A stretch of 64,000 bases of DNA from positions 248,001-312,000 of the forward strand of contig NC_063023.1 of the NCBI RefSeq assembly GCF_020509005.1, in the 5' to 3' direction. The notes beneath the pieces were generated by a model. It was given only the letters and a program-made list of their open reading frames with translations, did no database searches and was not told where the DNA came from. This stretch comes from Fulvia fulva. Lineage: Eukaryota > Ascomycota > Dothideomycetes > Mycosphaerellales > Mycosphaerellaceae. The first letter of the stretch is position 1, and each line of letters opens with the position of its first letter. Shown here piece by piece: positions 11,253-19,487 of the stretch. The position numbers and the translations under genes were made by a program.

Positions 11253-12371
11253 GGTCGACGACGAGAATCACCTGTACGTGGTGTCGGCTACGAACCTCTC
11301 GTCTAGCTACGAGAGAGCCAAGTATTCTCACGCTGGAGCGTCGTGGGCGCGACGGGCGCGCAACGTAGGCGAAGCCGCGGCGAACAGAGGACTACCAGCA
11401 AAACGGGTATGAAAACCATCCGACGAGCGTGTACTCGTGTCGGGAGCGAGTCCCTCTTCTTTCTACGTGTAAGAAGGGCGCGGAACCGTGGCCTATACGC
11501 TCGACAGGACACCTCTGGTATGAGTGCAGAATTTTCACCTCCGGAGACCGCAAACCGAGCGGGCTGAGCGACGAACATTGGACGAGCGGACTACAGAACA
11601 ACAACTGAGCGGACTATGCAACGGCGTCGAGCGGACTACGAAACAATCTGGTGTTTGCCAGCGGGCAATGCGGTGGGTAGGTGGACACGCGACGAAGCCT
11701 GTAAGGGCCTGTTGAACACCCGGTATGGGAACGAGGGTTTTGCCTGAGGCACTGCCTGTCCCGCTACACGACGCACCTAGTCTGACATGGTAGATTGCGA
11801 CGAGGAAAAGACGATAGCCTGAGCAAGGAAAAGACGGCTGTTAGGACGGGGAAAAGACGTACAATGCAAGTGGATTAGTTCTGTGATCGGGGAGGATCGA
11901 GGGCAGGGTGATAAGGAACTTCATATTGGTTAGTAGGTGGAAACGCAAGGAGTACGCTGCCCGGCGTGGTGTGTGCCCCGAGCAAACCTGCGAGGCATGG
12001 ACGGCCGCTTTCTAGAGATAGGCTGCGGTAACGCGAAGGGCGTCAAAACCTGGGGCGTGGTGTACACTGGCAGCGACGGCTGACACTGTCTGTACAGCCC
12101 GAGAGGACGGATGCGCATGTCGGTCAATAGAGAGCACTAAAGGGCTTAGGCCTATGGAGGTGGATATTGGCTTAAGGAGCAAACAGGGAGGGAGGGCGTA
12201 GAGGGAAGCTTTTGCTCCGGGCTAACCTCTCGAAACGAGGCTACACGGTGGTGCTAGATGAGTGGGAAAGCGCGGTTAAGACTTGTCACCTTATCTCGTA
12301 GCTAGCTTGCTAAATACGATTCCTTCCTTGCCTATTAAACGACCTTGAACGGAAGCTATACTGGCCCAAAA
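11253..12371 (+). promoter_or_regulatory. 5' UTR of LINE-A with spaced repeat motifs
   Basis: GC-rich leader without convincing coding sequence. GAGCGGACTA occurs at 11584, 11607 and 11629, and GGAAAAGACG at 11804, 11827 and about 11850, i.e. two blocks of three motifs with 22-23 bp spacing. LINE promoters are internal, so these may be transcription-factor or initiation repeats. That is inference. Confidence 0.55.
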
Positions 12372-13664
12372 ATGGCGACGACGACGGCAGTAGACGACCG
12401 AGAGCAAGGGGGAGACGAGTGGAGGACGCTCTGCAAGAAGGCGGAAGAGATGGTAGCGGCAGAAGAAGGGAGGTTTCCGGAGAGAGCACTGAAAGGAGTA
12501 ATGAGCGAACTGCTCGGGGGACTGAAGGCGCTCAAACGACAAACAAGCACTACGATCAACATGGCAATTGAGGCAGCAACACGAAACGCAAGAAACAACC
12601 CTCAAAGAGACCCGAGACAGACCCAGGGCCCAACGACCTGGGCAACAATCGCGAGCCAACCCACCCCCCCTCAAAGCACAGTACTACGAGTCCATATTAC
12701 GGACCAGAAAGAGAAGGAAGAGATAGGAAAGATGACCGGGAGGGAGATAGTCGAGAAGATCGGAGTAAAGGGAATAGTAGGGGCAAGGGCAGACAACAAA
12801 GGGGTCAAGCTATTTACAGCACACGTACAGGACAAGAAGGCCCTCGAAATAAACAAGGAGTGGACACTGAAGATCGGGAGCACAGCGAAAGTCTCCCATC
12901 AACAGTACATGGTAATTGCGCATGGGGTCCCACGAACCTTTGATACACAAAGGGATACACCAAACCTCCAGAGGCAAAACCAGGTAACAGCACCAGGACT
13001 ACAGATCACAAAGACAGCGTGGGTCAAGAAGAAGATAGAGGAGGGCAAGAGGGCCTCCTCGCTGATCTTATGGGTTGCAACACCAGAGCAAGCGAACAAG
13101 GTCTTAGACCAAGGGTTGTACTGGGACTTTGAGAGGCTGGATGTAGAAATCCATCAGAGCAACCACAGAATCCTTCAATGTTTCAACTGTCAACAGTACG
13201 GACATATTGCCCCAAAGTGTAGCAAAGCCACACCAGTCTGCTCACACTGTGCTGGTGATCACGCGACCCAAGAGTGCCAAAAACGGAAGGAGGACACAAG
13301 ATGCGCAGCATGTGGGAGAAAACACCCGGCATGGTCAAACCAATGCCCAGTTAGACTATCAGCCCAGTGGAGAGCGCGGGAAGCAAGGGTAACAACACCA
13401 ACCAGGTTCCTAGTAGGTGAACAGAAACAACCAGAGAGAACCACCCACCCGAATAAGAGACCCCGGCCACAAGAGGAGCCACAAATAGTGCCAGCAATAG
13501 GGAGACCAACGTTCTTGTACAAGGCAGCGCAGAGCAATGGACAAATGAGAATCAACCAAATGATAGGGAGCCAACCCCAAAGGGAAGAACAGGAGGAGGG
13601 ACGGGAAAACCAACAGCAAGACCAACAGCAAGACCAAACGGACCCAGACACAAACATGTCCTGA
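12372..13664 (+). CDS. LINE-A ORF1: Gag-like zinc-knuckle RNA-binding protein
   Basis: A 430-residue protein that should bind the element's RNA and form the transposition particle. I place the start at ATG 12372, in good context (A at -3, G at +4); the frame is open a few codons further upstream but without ATG. Three zinc knuckles sit at about residues 270-325: CFNCQQYGHIAPKC, CSHCAGDHATQEC and CAACGRKHPAWSNQC. The first is CX2CX4HX4C and the second CX2CX3HX4C. The C-terminus is Gln-rich and low in complexity. The stop TGA (13662-13664) shares its A with the ATG of ORF2. Confidence 0.92.
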   Translation: MATTTAVDDREQGGDEWRTLCKKAEEMVAAEEGRFPERALKGVMSELLGGLKALKRQTSTTINMAIEAATRNARNNPQRDPRQTQGPTTWATIASQPTPPQSTVLRVHITDQKEKEEIGKMTGREIVEKIGVKGIVGARADNKGVKLFTAHVQDKKALEINKEWTLKIGSTAKVSHQQYMVIAHGVPRTFDTQRDTPNLQRQNQVTAPGLQITKTAWVKKKIEEGKRASSLILWVATPEQANKVLDQGLYWDFERLDVEIHQSNHRILQCFNCQQYGHIAPKCSKATPVCSHCAGDHATQECQKRKEDTRCAACGRKHPAWSNQCPVRLSAQWRAREARVTTPTRFLVGEQKQPERTTHPNKRPRPQEEPQIVPAIGRPTFLYKAAQSNGQMRINQMIGSQPQREEQEEGRENQQQDQQQDQTDPDTNMS

Positions 13665-13666
13665 TG
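13662..13666 (+). promoter_or_regulatory. UGAUG stop/start overlap of LINE-A ORF1 and ORF2
   Basis: The ORF1 stop TGA and the ORF2 start ATG share one base. Such overlaps are known to allow termination-reinitiation in eukaryotic bicistronic RNAs, for example in some non-LTR elements and mycoviruses. The overlap is seen directly; its use here is inferred. Confidence 0.7.
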
Positions 13667-16600
13667 CCTCACACTAACAGACTATCAATCATTCAGTATA
13701 ATGTGAACAGAAGCAAAGACAAGGTCCAAAGGAGCTTTCTACAAGCCTTAGACCCGGAGGAACACCACATTATAGCAATACAGGAACCATGGATCAACCC
13801 ACACTCTAGGATTCCATCAACTGTGCGAGACCCGAGATACCACGTAGTAATAAACAGAACCGAGGGAGTCCCACGAACTTGTATCTATGTCAGTAAGAAG
13901 GTACTAGCAGAGGACTGGCAGGCCTGGCCGAGAACCGACAGGGATATCACCACAGTGCAGCTCAAAACAACTCAAGGCCAAGTCCTGATCCATAGCGTAT
14001 ACAACCCACCTCCAGAGTCCAGAAGCAGCACACAACTACACACGCTAGGAAGGCTCCCGGAAGCAATGGACCAACAAAACCACAACATCGTGATAGGAGA
14101 TTTCAACCTCCATCACCCAAAGTGGGGATCGGACTTCACCCCAGCACACCACTTCTTAGCAGGGAGGCTCATTGGTCAGATGGAAACAGCCCAAATGGAC
14201 TTGATCACGCCAAAGGGAACAGAAACTTGGGCTAGAAACAACAGTTCTAGCACGCTAGACCTATGCTTCATGTCCCACGCCTTAACACGACGGGTAGAAA
14301 GCTGCACAGTCAATGACCAACTAGAGTCCTCATCAGACCACTATCCAATCCAAACCGACATCCAACTCACAGTTGAGGAGGAGAGGGAACCTGAGAGGAG
14401 GCTCTGCTGGAAGCAGGCCGAGTGGACACTAGTACAGCAGCGGCTAGAAGGCGAACTAGAACAGGTGAACATTGACAACATACACACAACGGAGGGGATT
14501 GACCAAGCAGTGGAGCAGCTGATAGAAGCTATGCAAAGGGCAGCCCAGGCCCATATACCTGAGAAGAGATGGTCGCTATACCAGAAGCCATACTGGACAC
14601 CAGAGTGCACAGCCAAAGTCAAGGAGGCAAGGAGAGCAAGAAGGAGATGGGAGCAACGACGCACCCAAGCAAACTGGGAAGCCTATAACAACGCGTGCAA
14701 AGCAAAGAAGGCGCAGATCAGAAGAGACAAGACGCAGGAGTGGAGGTCAACTGTAGGGATGATCACAGAACACCCGGAACAAATCTGGAGACTAGCAGAA
14801 TGGGCCAGGAAACCAGACGAGGAACGAAACTCCCCGCCCCAGTTTCCCTCAATACAGGACCAAGACGGGGAAACGCAAACCACTCCGATAGGGAAAGCGA
14901 AAGCATTCGCAGACCACTTCTTCGGGACTCAGGTAGAGGCAGACCTAAGCAACATCCCAGGAACACACATTCCTCCGCCAAGGGAGGCTAACTGGCAAGT
15001 GTCTGCTATAGAGATCGGAAACATTATCAAGAAACTGAAGGGCAACAAAGCCCCAGGCCCAGACAAGATCCCTAACTGTTACCTAAAAGCTAGCAGCAGC
15101 CTTATCACTCCAGTGCTTGCGCCAATCTTTACCCAGTGCATGAAGCAGGGGTATTGCCCAAAGGCCTTTAGGCAATCACTGACTTGCGTCCTAAGGAAAC
15201 CCCAAAAGGAAGACTATACCAAGTTGAAGTCATACAGACCAATTGCGTTGCTGAACACACTAGGGAAGCTCCTAGAGAAGGTCGTGGCTATAAGGCTCAC
15301 CGGAATAGTAGAAGAACACAACCTCCTCCCGGCAACGCAAATGGGGGGAAGACAAAAGAGATCTACCCTCACAGCAGTCGAACTGATCACAGAGCAAATC
15401 AGACACATCTGGCACTATGGCAACAACAAGGTAGCCTCACTGCTTTCACTAGACATATCAGGGGCTTTCGACAATGTGTCCCACGCAAGGCTCCTACACA
15501 TCCTCAGAATGAAAAGCATCCCAGCCTGGATAGTACACTTTGTGCAGTCATTCCTTAAGGACAGAACAACCCAGATCCTCCTAGGGTCCTTCAAAGCCCC
15601 GCAGACCCCAATTGCGAACACGGGCATCCCACAGGGCTCTACACTCTCCCCAATTCTGTTCCTCCTCTTTATGGCCGACCTGACCCCACTCCTAGAAACA
15701 GCAAACACCTCAGCATCGGGGTTCGTGGATGACACAAATATCCTAGCGTGGTCGGGGTCCACAGAGGAAAACTGCGCGCTCCTAGAGGAGAGACATAGAC
15801 AATGCGAAAAGTGGGCAAGAGAGCATGGGGCAAAATTCGCACCGGACAAGTACCAACTTATCCATTTTAGCAAGGCAAAGACAAAACACAACTTGGCAGC
15901 ACCAGTAAAAATCCAGGGGTTCGAGACCCATCCTACAAGGGAACTCAGAGTCCTTGGGATATGGCTAGACCCGAAACTCAGCTGGGGACCACAAGTGAAG
16001 AAGGCGCAAGCGAGAGCGGACACCAACAGACAATCAATCGAGAGACTCACTGCGTCAACCTGGGGGGCGACCTTCACAAAGGCCCAGACCATGTACAAGG
16101 CCATTGTCAAGCCCGCAATGCTATATGGAGCAGCAATTTGGGCAGCGGAAAAACACATCCCGAAGAGAATTGAGGACCCCCTCAACAGAGCGCAGGCAGC
16201 CTGCCTAAAGAGAGTACTAGGGGCATACAAGTCAACCCCTCACAGGACAATGGAAATGGAATCAGGTACAGCCCCCATCAGGGAGTACCTCCAGGGCATG
16301 AGGTGTCAATACGCAGAGAAGACATCAGCATACCCAGCCCAGGGAACCATCCAAGCAGCTACTCAAAGGATAAGAACCCAGTGGGAGAGGAGGAGAAGAC
16401 CCAACCGGCCACACATGATCCCACAGAAGGAAGCAGACCTAAAAACATCACAGGAAATCCTAGCAGCCCTTGAACAGAGAGAAGCTCTGAGGGAGCAAGC
16501 TAACACAGGGGACAAAGGGAAAAAGAAGCAAAGCCAAGCAGAAAGGATCGCAGGTCACCTATGGGAAACGCGTTGGAACCAAAAACCGGTGAGGCCAGGA

Positions 16601-17065
16601 GCCCCACCAGCGGCCAGGACCTTCGGGAGGTATAACTACCTTATCTATAAAGACCTGAAGAGGGCGGAAGCAAGCATAGCTATCCAGATTCGCTCTGAGC
16701 ACATTGGGCTGAGAGCATACTTGCACCAAAGAAGAGTCCCAGGATACGATTCCAAACGTTGCCCCTGTGGCTACCTATCCCAAAACCCGGAGCACATGGT
16801 GCTGAACTGTACTAAGTGGGTAAAAGGGAGAAGCCAGTGGAGGGCGAAGGCAAGAGACAGGCAATACCAGGCCATCATCCAGGACAGACAAGATATAAGG
16901 AGAGTGACAAGATGGATCCTTAACGAGGACTACCTAGAGCAATTCTCCCTAGTAGTAGAAACGGAAAGGTGGATAGAGAGGAGGGAGAGAGAGAGAAGAG
17001 CCGGGGAAACAGAAGGGAGAAAGGGAATCGAGAGGAGGACATCACCAGGGTTACGGGCAAGGTAG
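13664..17065 (+). CDS. LINE-A ORF2: endonuclease and reverse transcriptase
   Basis: 1133 residues, intact. The N-terminal part is an exonuclease-endonuclease-phosphatase (apurinic endonuclease-like) domain: QYNVN (11-15), QEPW with Glu41, GDFN (145-148), and a terminal SDH motif near 224-226. It nicks target DNA. The reverse transcriptase spans about 440-780: APGPD (463-467), YRPIALL (524-530), DISGAFD (597-603), GIPQGS (654-659), catalytic FVDD (687-690). A C-terminal zinc motif CXCX8HX4C lies at 1033-1049. No RNase H is seen. Translation is probably coupled to ORF1 through the TGATG overlap. Confidence 0.95.
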   Translation: MPHTNRLSIIQYNVNRSKDKVQRSFLQALDPEEHHIIAIQEPWINPHSRIPSTVRDPRYHVVINRTEGVPRTCIYVSKKVLAEDWQAWPRTDRDITTVQLKTTQGQVLIHSVYNPPPESRSSTQLHTLGRLPEAMDQQNHNIVIGDFNLHHPKWGSDFTPAHHFLAGRLIGQMETAQMDLITPKGTETWARNNSSSTLDLCFMSHALTRRVESCTVNDQLESSSDHYPIQTDIQLTVEEEREPERRLCWKQAEWTLVQQRLEGELEQVNIDNIHTTEGIDQAVEQLIEAMQRAAQAHIPEKRWSLYQKPYWTPECTAKVKEARRARRRWEQRRTQANWEAYNNACKAKKAQIRRDKTQEWRSTVGMITEHPEQIWRLAEWARKPDEERNSPPQFPSIQDQDGETQTTPIGKAKAFADHFFGTQVEADLSNIPGTHIPPPREANWQVSAIEIGNIIKKLKGNKAPGPDKIPNCYLKASSSLITPVLAPIFTQCMKQGYCPKAFRQSLTCVLRKPQKEDYTKLKSYRPIALLNTLGKLLEKVVAIRLTGIVEEHNLLPATQMGGRQKRSTLTAVELITEQIRHIWHYGNNKVASLLSLDISGAFDNVSHARLLHILRMKSIPAWIVHFVQSFLKDRTTQILLGSFKAPQTPIANTGIPQGSTLSPILFLLFMADLTPLLETANTSASGFVDDTNILAWSGSTEENCALLEERHRQCEKWAREHGAKFAPDKYQLIHFSKAKTKHNLAAPVKIQGFETHPTRELRVLGIWLDPKLSWGPQVKKAQARADTNRQSIERLTASTWGATFTKAQTMYKAIVKPAMLYGAAIWAAEKHIPKRIEDPLNRAQAACLKRVLGAYKSTPHRTMEMESGTAPIREYLQGMRCQYAEKTSAYPAQGTIQAATQRIRTQWERRRRPNRPHMIPQKEADLKTSQEILAALEQREALREQANTGDKGKKKQSQAERIAGHLWETRWNQKPVRPGAPPAARTFGRYNYLIYKDLKRAEASIAIQIRSEHIGLRAYLHQRRVPGYDSKRCPCGYLSQNPEHMVLNCTKWVKGRSQWRAKARDRQYQAIIQDRQDIRRVTRWILNEDYLEQFSLVVETERWIERRERERRAGETEGRKGIERRTSPGLRAR

Positions 17066-17279
17066 TCATAGGGTAACAACCATGACACTAGCGTACCCTG
17101 AAGGAAGGAGAACGAAAGGACAAGACAGGAAAGAACGAGGAGGGCAAAGACGAGGAGGTTTTCATCCGTTAATCGGGTTTCCTACCTACACAAATAGACC
17201 TAAATAGCGAGAGACCTGCATAGGCCATAGGGCACTAAAACAGGCGAATGAATAATCTATCTATCTATATAGAGGGATA
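17066..17279 (+). other. LINE-A 3' UTR, ATCT-repeat tail and right target duplication
   Basis: About 200 bp of 3' UTR end in AATAATCTATCTAT, followed by the 15-bp duplication. LINE-B, C and E end in the same TATC/ATCT repeat, so this tail is a conserved family trait. Confidence 0.8.
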
Positions 17280-17520
17280 TTACTCTAGTCCTAGTTCTAT
17301 TTCACTACGCCTTATCGGTTTTACCTATATCTTATTCTACGACGGTAGTTCCTCCGATAGTCTTATACTAACTAGCTAAGCGACTTTAGGTCCTCTAAGT
17401 CGCTTCTACTATTCGTACGGTGTCTCGGTAGTATTACCGTACTATTGTCTCGACTAGCTTAGTATATACTAAGTTAGTCTTAGTACCGTATAATATACCT
17501 ACTAACCTATATTCGTAATA
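17280..17520 (-). repeat. 3' LTR of Copia-B X, second part (241 bp)
   Basis: Continues the LTR after LINE-A and ends TTCGTAATA. The two parts sum to 408 bp, the same length as the LTR at 38086-38493. It contains the 41-bp segment that the LTR at 18413 lacks. Confidence 0.9.
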
Positions 17521-18412
17521 CTCCTACTTAGGTCGGAAGGTAAGGAACGATAACTCCTACTATACTAGCTATAGCTATCGTACGAAGGTCTAGAACTAGG
17601 GACCGGCTAGCGGTTTAGTCAAACCGTCTACTACTATCTCCTTAGTAGAGTAGTACTCTACTTTAATCTTCCTCTACTACTAGAGGTGCCTAATATAGTT
17701 ATAGGTAACATTAATATACTTAGATCTTTCGTAGATATAGGCGTCCTTAACTAAGGTTAGAGCCGCCTAGTTATCCCCTATAAGGCGTACTAGTCTCAGT
17801 TTGTCGACGGTACTCTTATTAGATAGGACTATTAGTTAGAAAGAGTAGTCTCCTACTAGCCCCGGGCAGTTTATCTCTCGGAGGATAGCCGCTAGGAACT
17901 AGGATTGTTTCGCGGCGGCGTTTATTGCTATAAACTCTACCTCTATAGTAGAGGTTACTATAGACTTTTACTTCTTACTTATCTAGGATATAGGCGTACC
18001 GTATACTAGCTAGACATGTCCTAGAATTGAGACCCTATCTACTCGATCTATCGCGTAGTCGGAGTCTAAGTATCCGGTTAGGGCACTACTACTACGTCTA
18101 AATATTAACCCTAGGTCGGGGAACGACCTTAGGTATCTCGAGACCTTCTTTAGTACTTTTATATACCGCTTAATTAGATCCGCGATATATATACTAGTTC
18201 TCCCGAGTAGGAAGGCTAGGTCCGGTCTCGTTATAGTTATTAGCTATATCTAGGTCCTATTATCGCTCTAGTAGTTATCCTTACTCTATCTCTCGTCGTT
18301 CGGGGCTATAGGACGAAGATTATCGTAACTATCTATTAGCGAGAGTATTAGGCTTGCCTTTCCTTTTGCTATATCTATTTTAGTAAGGGCCTTACGGATA
18401 TAATAGCCCTAG
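17521..18412 (-). pseudogene. 3' end of Copia-B X pol (RNase H and C-terminal RT)
   Basis: On the minus strand it reads a copia RNase H end; SWISKKQKS-type sequence lies near 17950-17990. It is collinear with 18780-18968 plus 28625-29330 of copy Y and stops abruptly at the CCTAG before the Y LTR. Heavily RIPed. Confidence 0.75.
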
Positions 18413-18779
18413 TATTAAACAGGTATATTATATATATATACGGAAGTTAGGATACGTAATAGGGAAGGAGGAAGGACTAATATAGTATACGAAGGTATAT
18501 AGTAGAACAGTATTTAGTACTAAAGGTATCTCTACTATCGGTATAGAGACTACGTCTCTTATACCTATATAGAGGGATATTACTCTAGTCCTAGTTCTAT
18601 TTTACTACGCCTTATCGGTTTTACCTATATCTTATCCTATAACGGCAGTTCCTCTAAGTCGCTCCTACTATTTATACGGTATTATAATAGTATTACCGTA
18701 CTATTGTCTCGACTAGCTTAGTATATACTAAGTTAGTCTTAGTACTATACGATATACCTACTGACCTATATTCGTAACA
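18413..18779 (-). repeat. 3' LTR of Copia-B Y (367 bp, 41-bp deletion)
   Basis: Starts TATTAAACAGG and ends TTCGTAACA. It lacks the 41 bp present in the X LTR and in the right-hand LTR; the deletion lies between two CCTC repeats. It marks Y as a separate copy. A duplicate lies at 22315-22681. Confidence 0.85.
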
Positions 18780-18968
18780 CTCCTACTTAGGTCGTAAGGT
18801 AAGGAACGATTGTTCCTACTATACTAGCTATAGCTATCGTACGAAGGTCTAGAACTAGGAACCGGCTAGCGGCTTAGTTAAACTATCTACTACTATCTCC
18901 TTAGTATAGTAGTACTCTACTTTAATCTTCCTCTACTACTAGAGGTGCCTAATATAGTTATAGGTAAC

Positions 18969-19487
18969 TGTTATAGTCTCCCTATAGAGTGTATAGAAGG
19001 TAGGGACAGAAGAGCCTTAGAGTACTTAGAAGTCGTTACGAAGTGAAAGTCTAGCTTAGTATATAAGCGCTAAGAATTATATACCCCGTAATATTTACTA
19101 CGGGACCTAGCCCTCTAAATTCACTACTCTACTAAACCTTAATAGATTCACTTCGACTCGTAGCTATATAACTTACGGCACTCCCGCGAGTACCCGCGAC
19201 TACGCTAGACCCTAGAAGAAGCACGTAGAAGACTCGGAACGTAGGGTAGGTTAGAATAAGATTTTAAGCAAAGCTACTAAGCGCGGCTTCGTATAGGTTA
19301 GCCCTATTAATACGGGGACACGTACTCGCGAGGGTCGCGTATAAGTATCCGGCCTTCCCTAGGCCTCTCTTAATTTCTTCGTCTTTCGTTTTATGTAGTA
19401 ATTATACTATACCCTTTATATCTATACTTCGTACCTATATTCTCGCTTTTACTTATATATTTTATAGGTTAGGCTCTCGCCCTAATA
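18969..19487 (+). repeat. 5' LTR of the Gypsy-1 partial copy (519 bp)
   Basis: TGTTATAGTC ... GCCCTAATA. Its repeat in the second duplication unit is at 22871-23389. Confidence 0.88.

Larger units (their letters stand above)
11253..17264 (+). mobile_element. LINE-A: full-length, intact non-LTR retrotransposon
   Basis: 6012 bp, flanked by a perfect 15-bp target duplication CTATATAGAGGGATA (11238-11252 and 17265-17279), with a 1.1-kb 5' UTR, two intact ORFs and a short ATCT-repeat 3' tail instead of poly(A). It keeps CA and TG and has no RIP-type stops, whereas the LTR it sits in is saturated with TA. It therefore arrived after RIP or escaped it. It resembles fungal two-ORF LINEs with a zinc-knuckle ORF1 and an apurinic endonuclease-like ORF2. 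No RNase H domain is visible, unlike classical Tad1. Confidence 0.93.

Noticed and set aside
11584..11859. CRISPR-like spacing of short repeats
   Set aside because: Repeats are 10 bp with about 12-bp gaps in a eukaryotic LINE 5' UTR; no array structure and no cas genes.
11044..12127. Several 60-95 codon frames on both strands of the LINE-A 5' UTR
   Set aside because: GC-rich sequence leaves frames open by chance; they overlap each other on both strands and show no domain or start context.
12345..12371. Nine extra codons upstream of LINE-A ORF1 ATG
   Set aside because: The frame is open but begins at TTG; the first ATG in good context is at 12372.
12291..12674. 127-codon minus-strand frame
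   Set aside because: Antisense shadow of LINE-A ORF1.
15415..16230. 271-codon minus-strand frame
   Set aside because: Antisense of the LINE-A reverse transcriptase; no independent motif.
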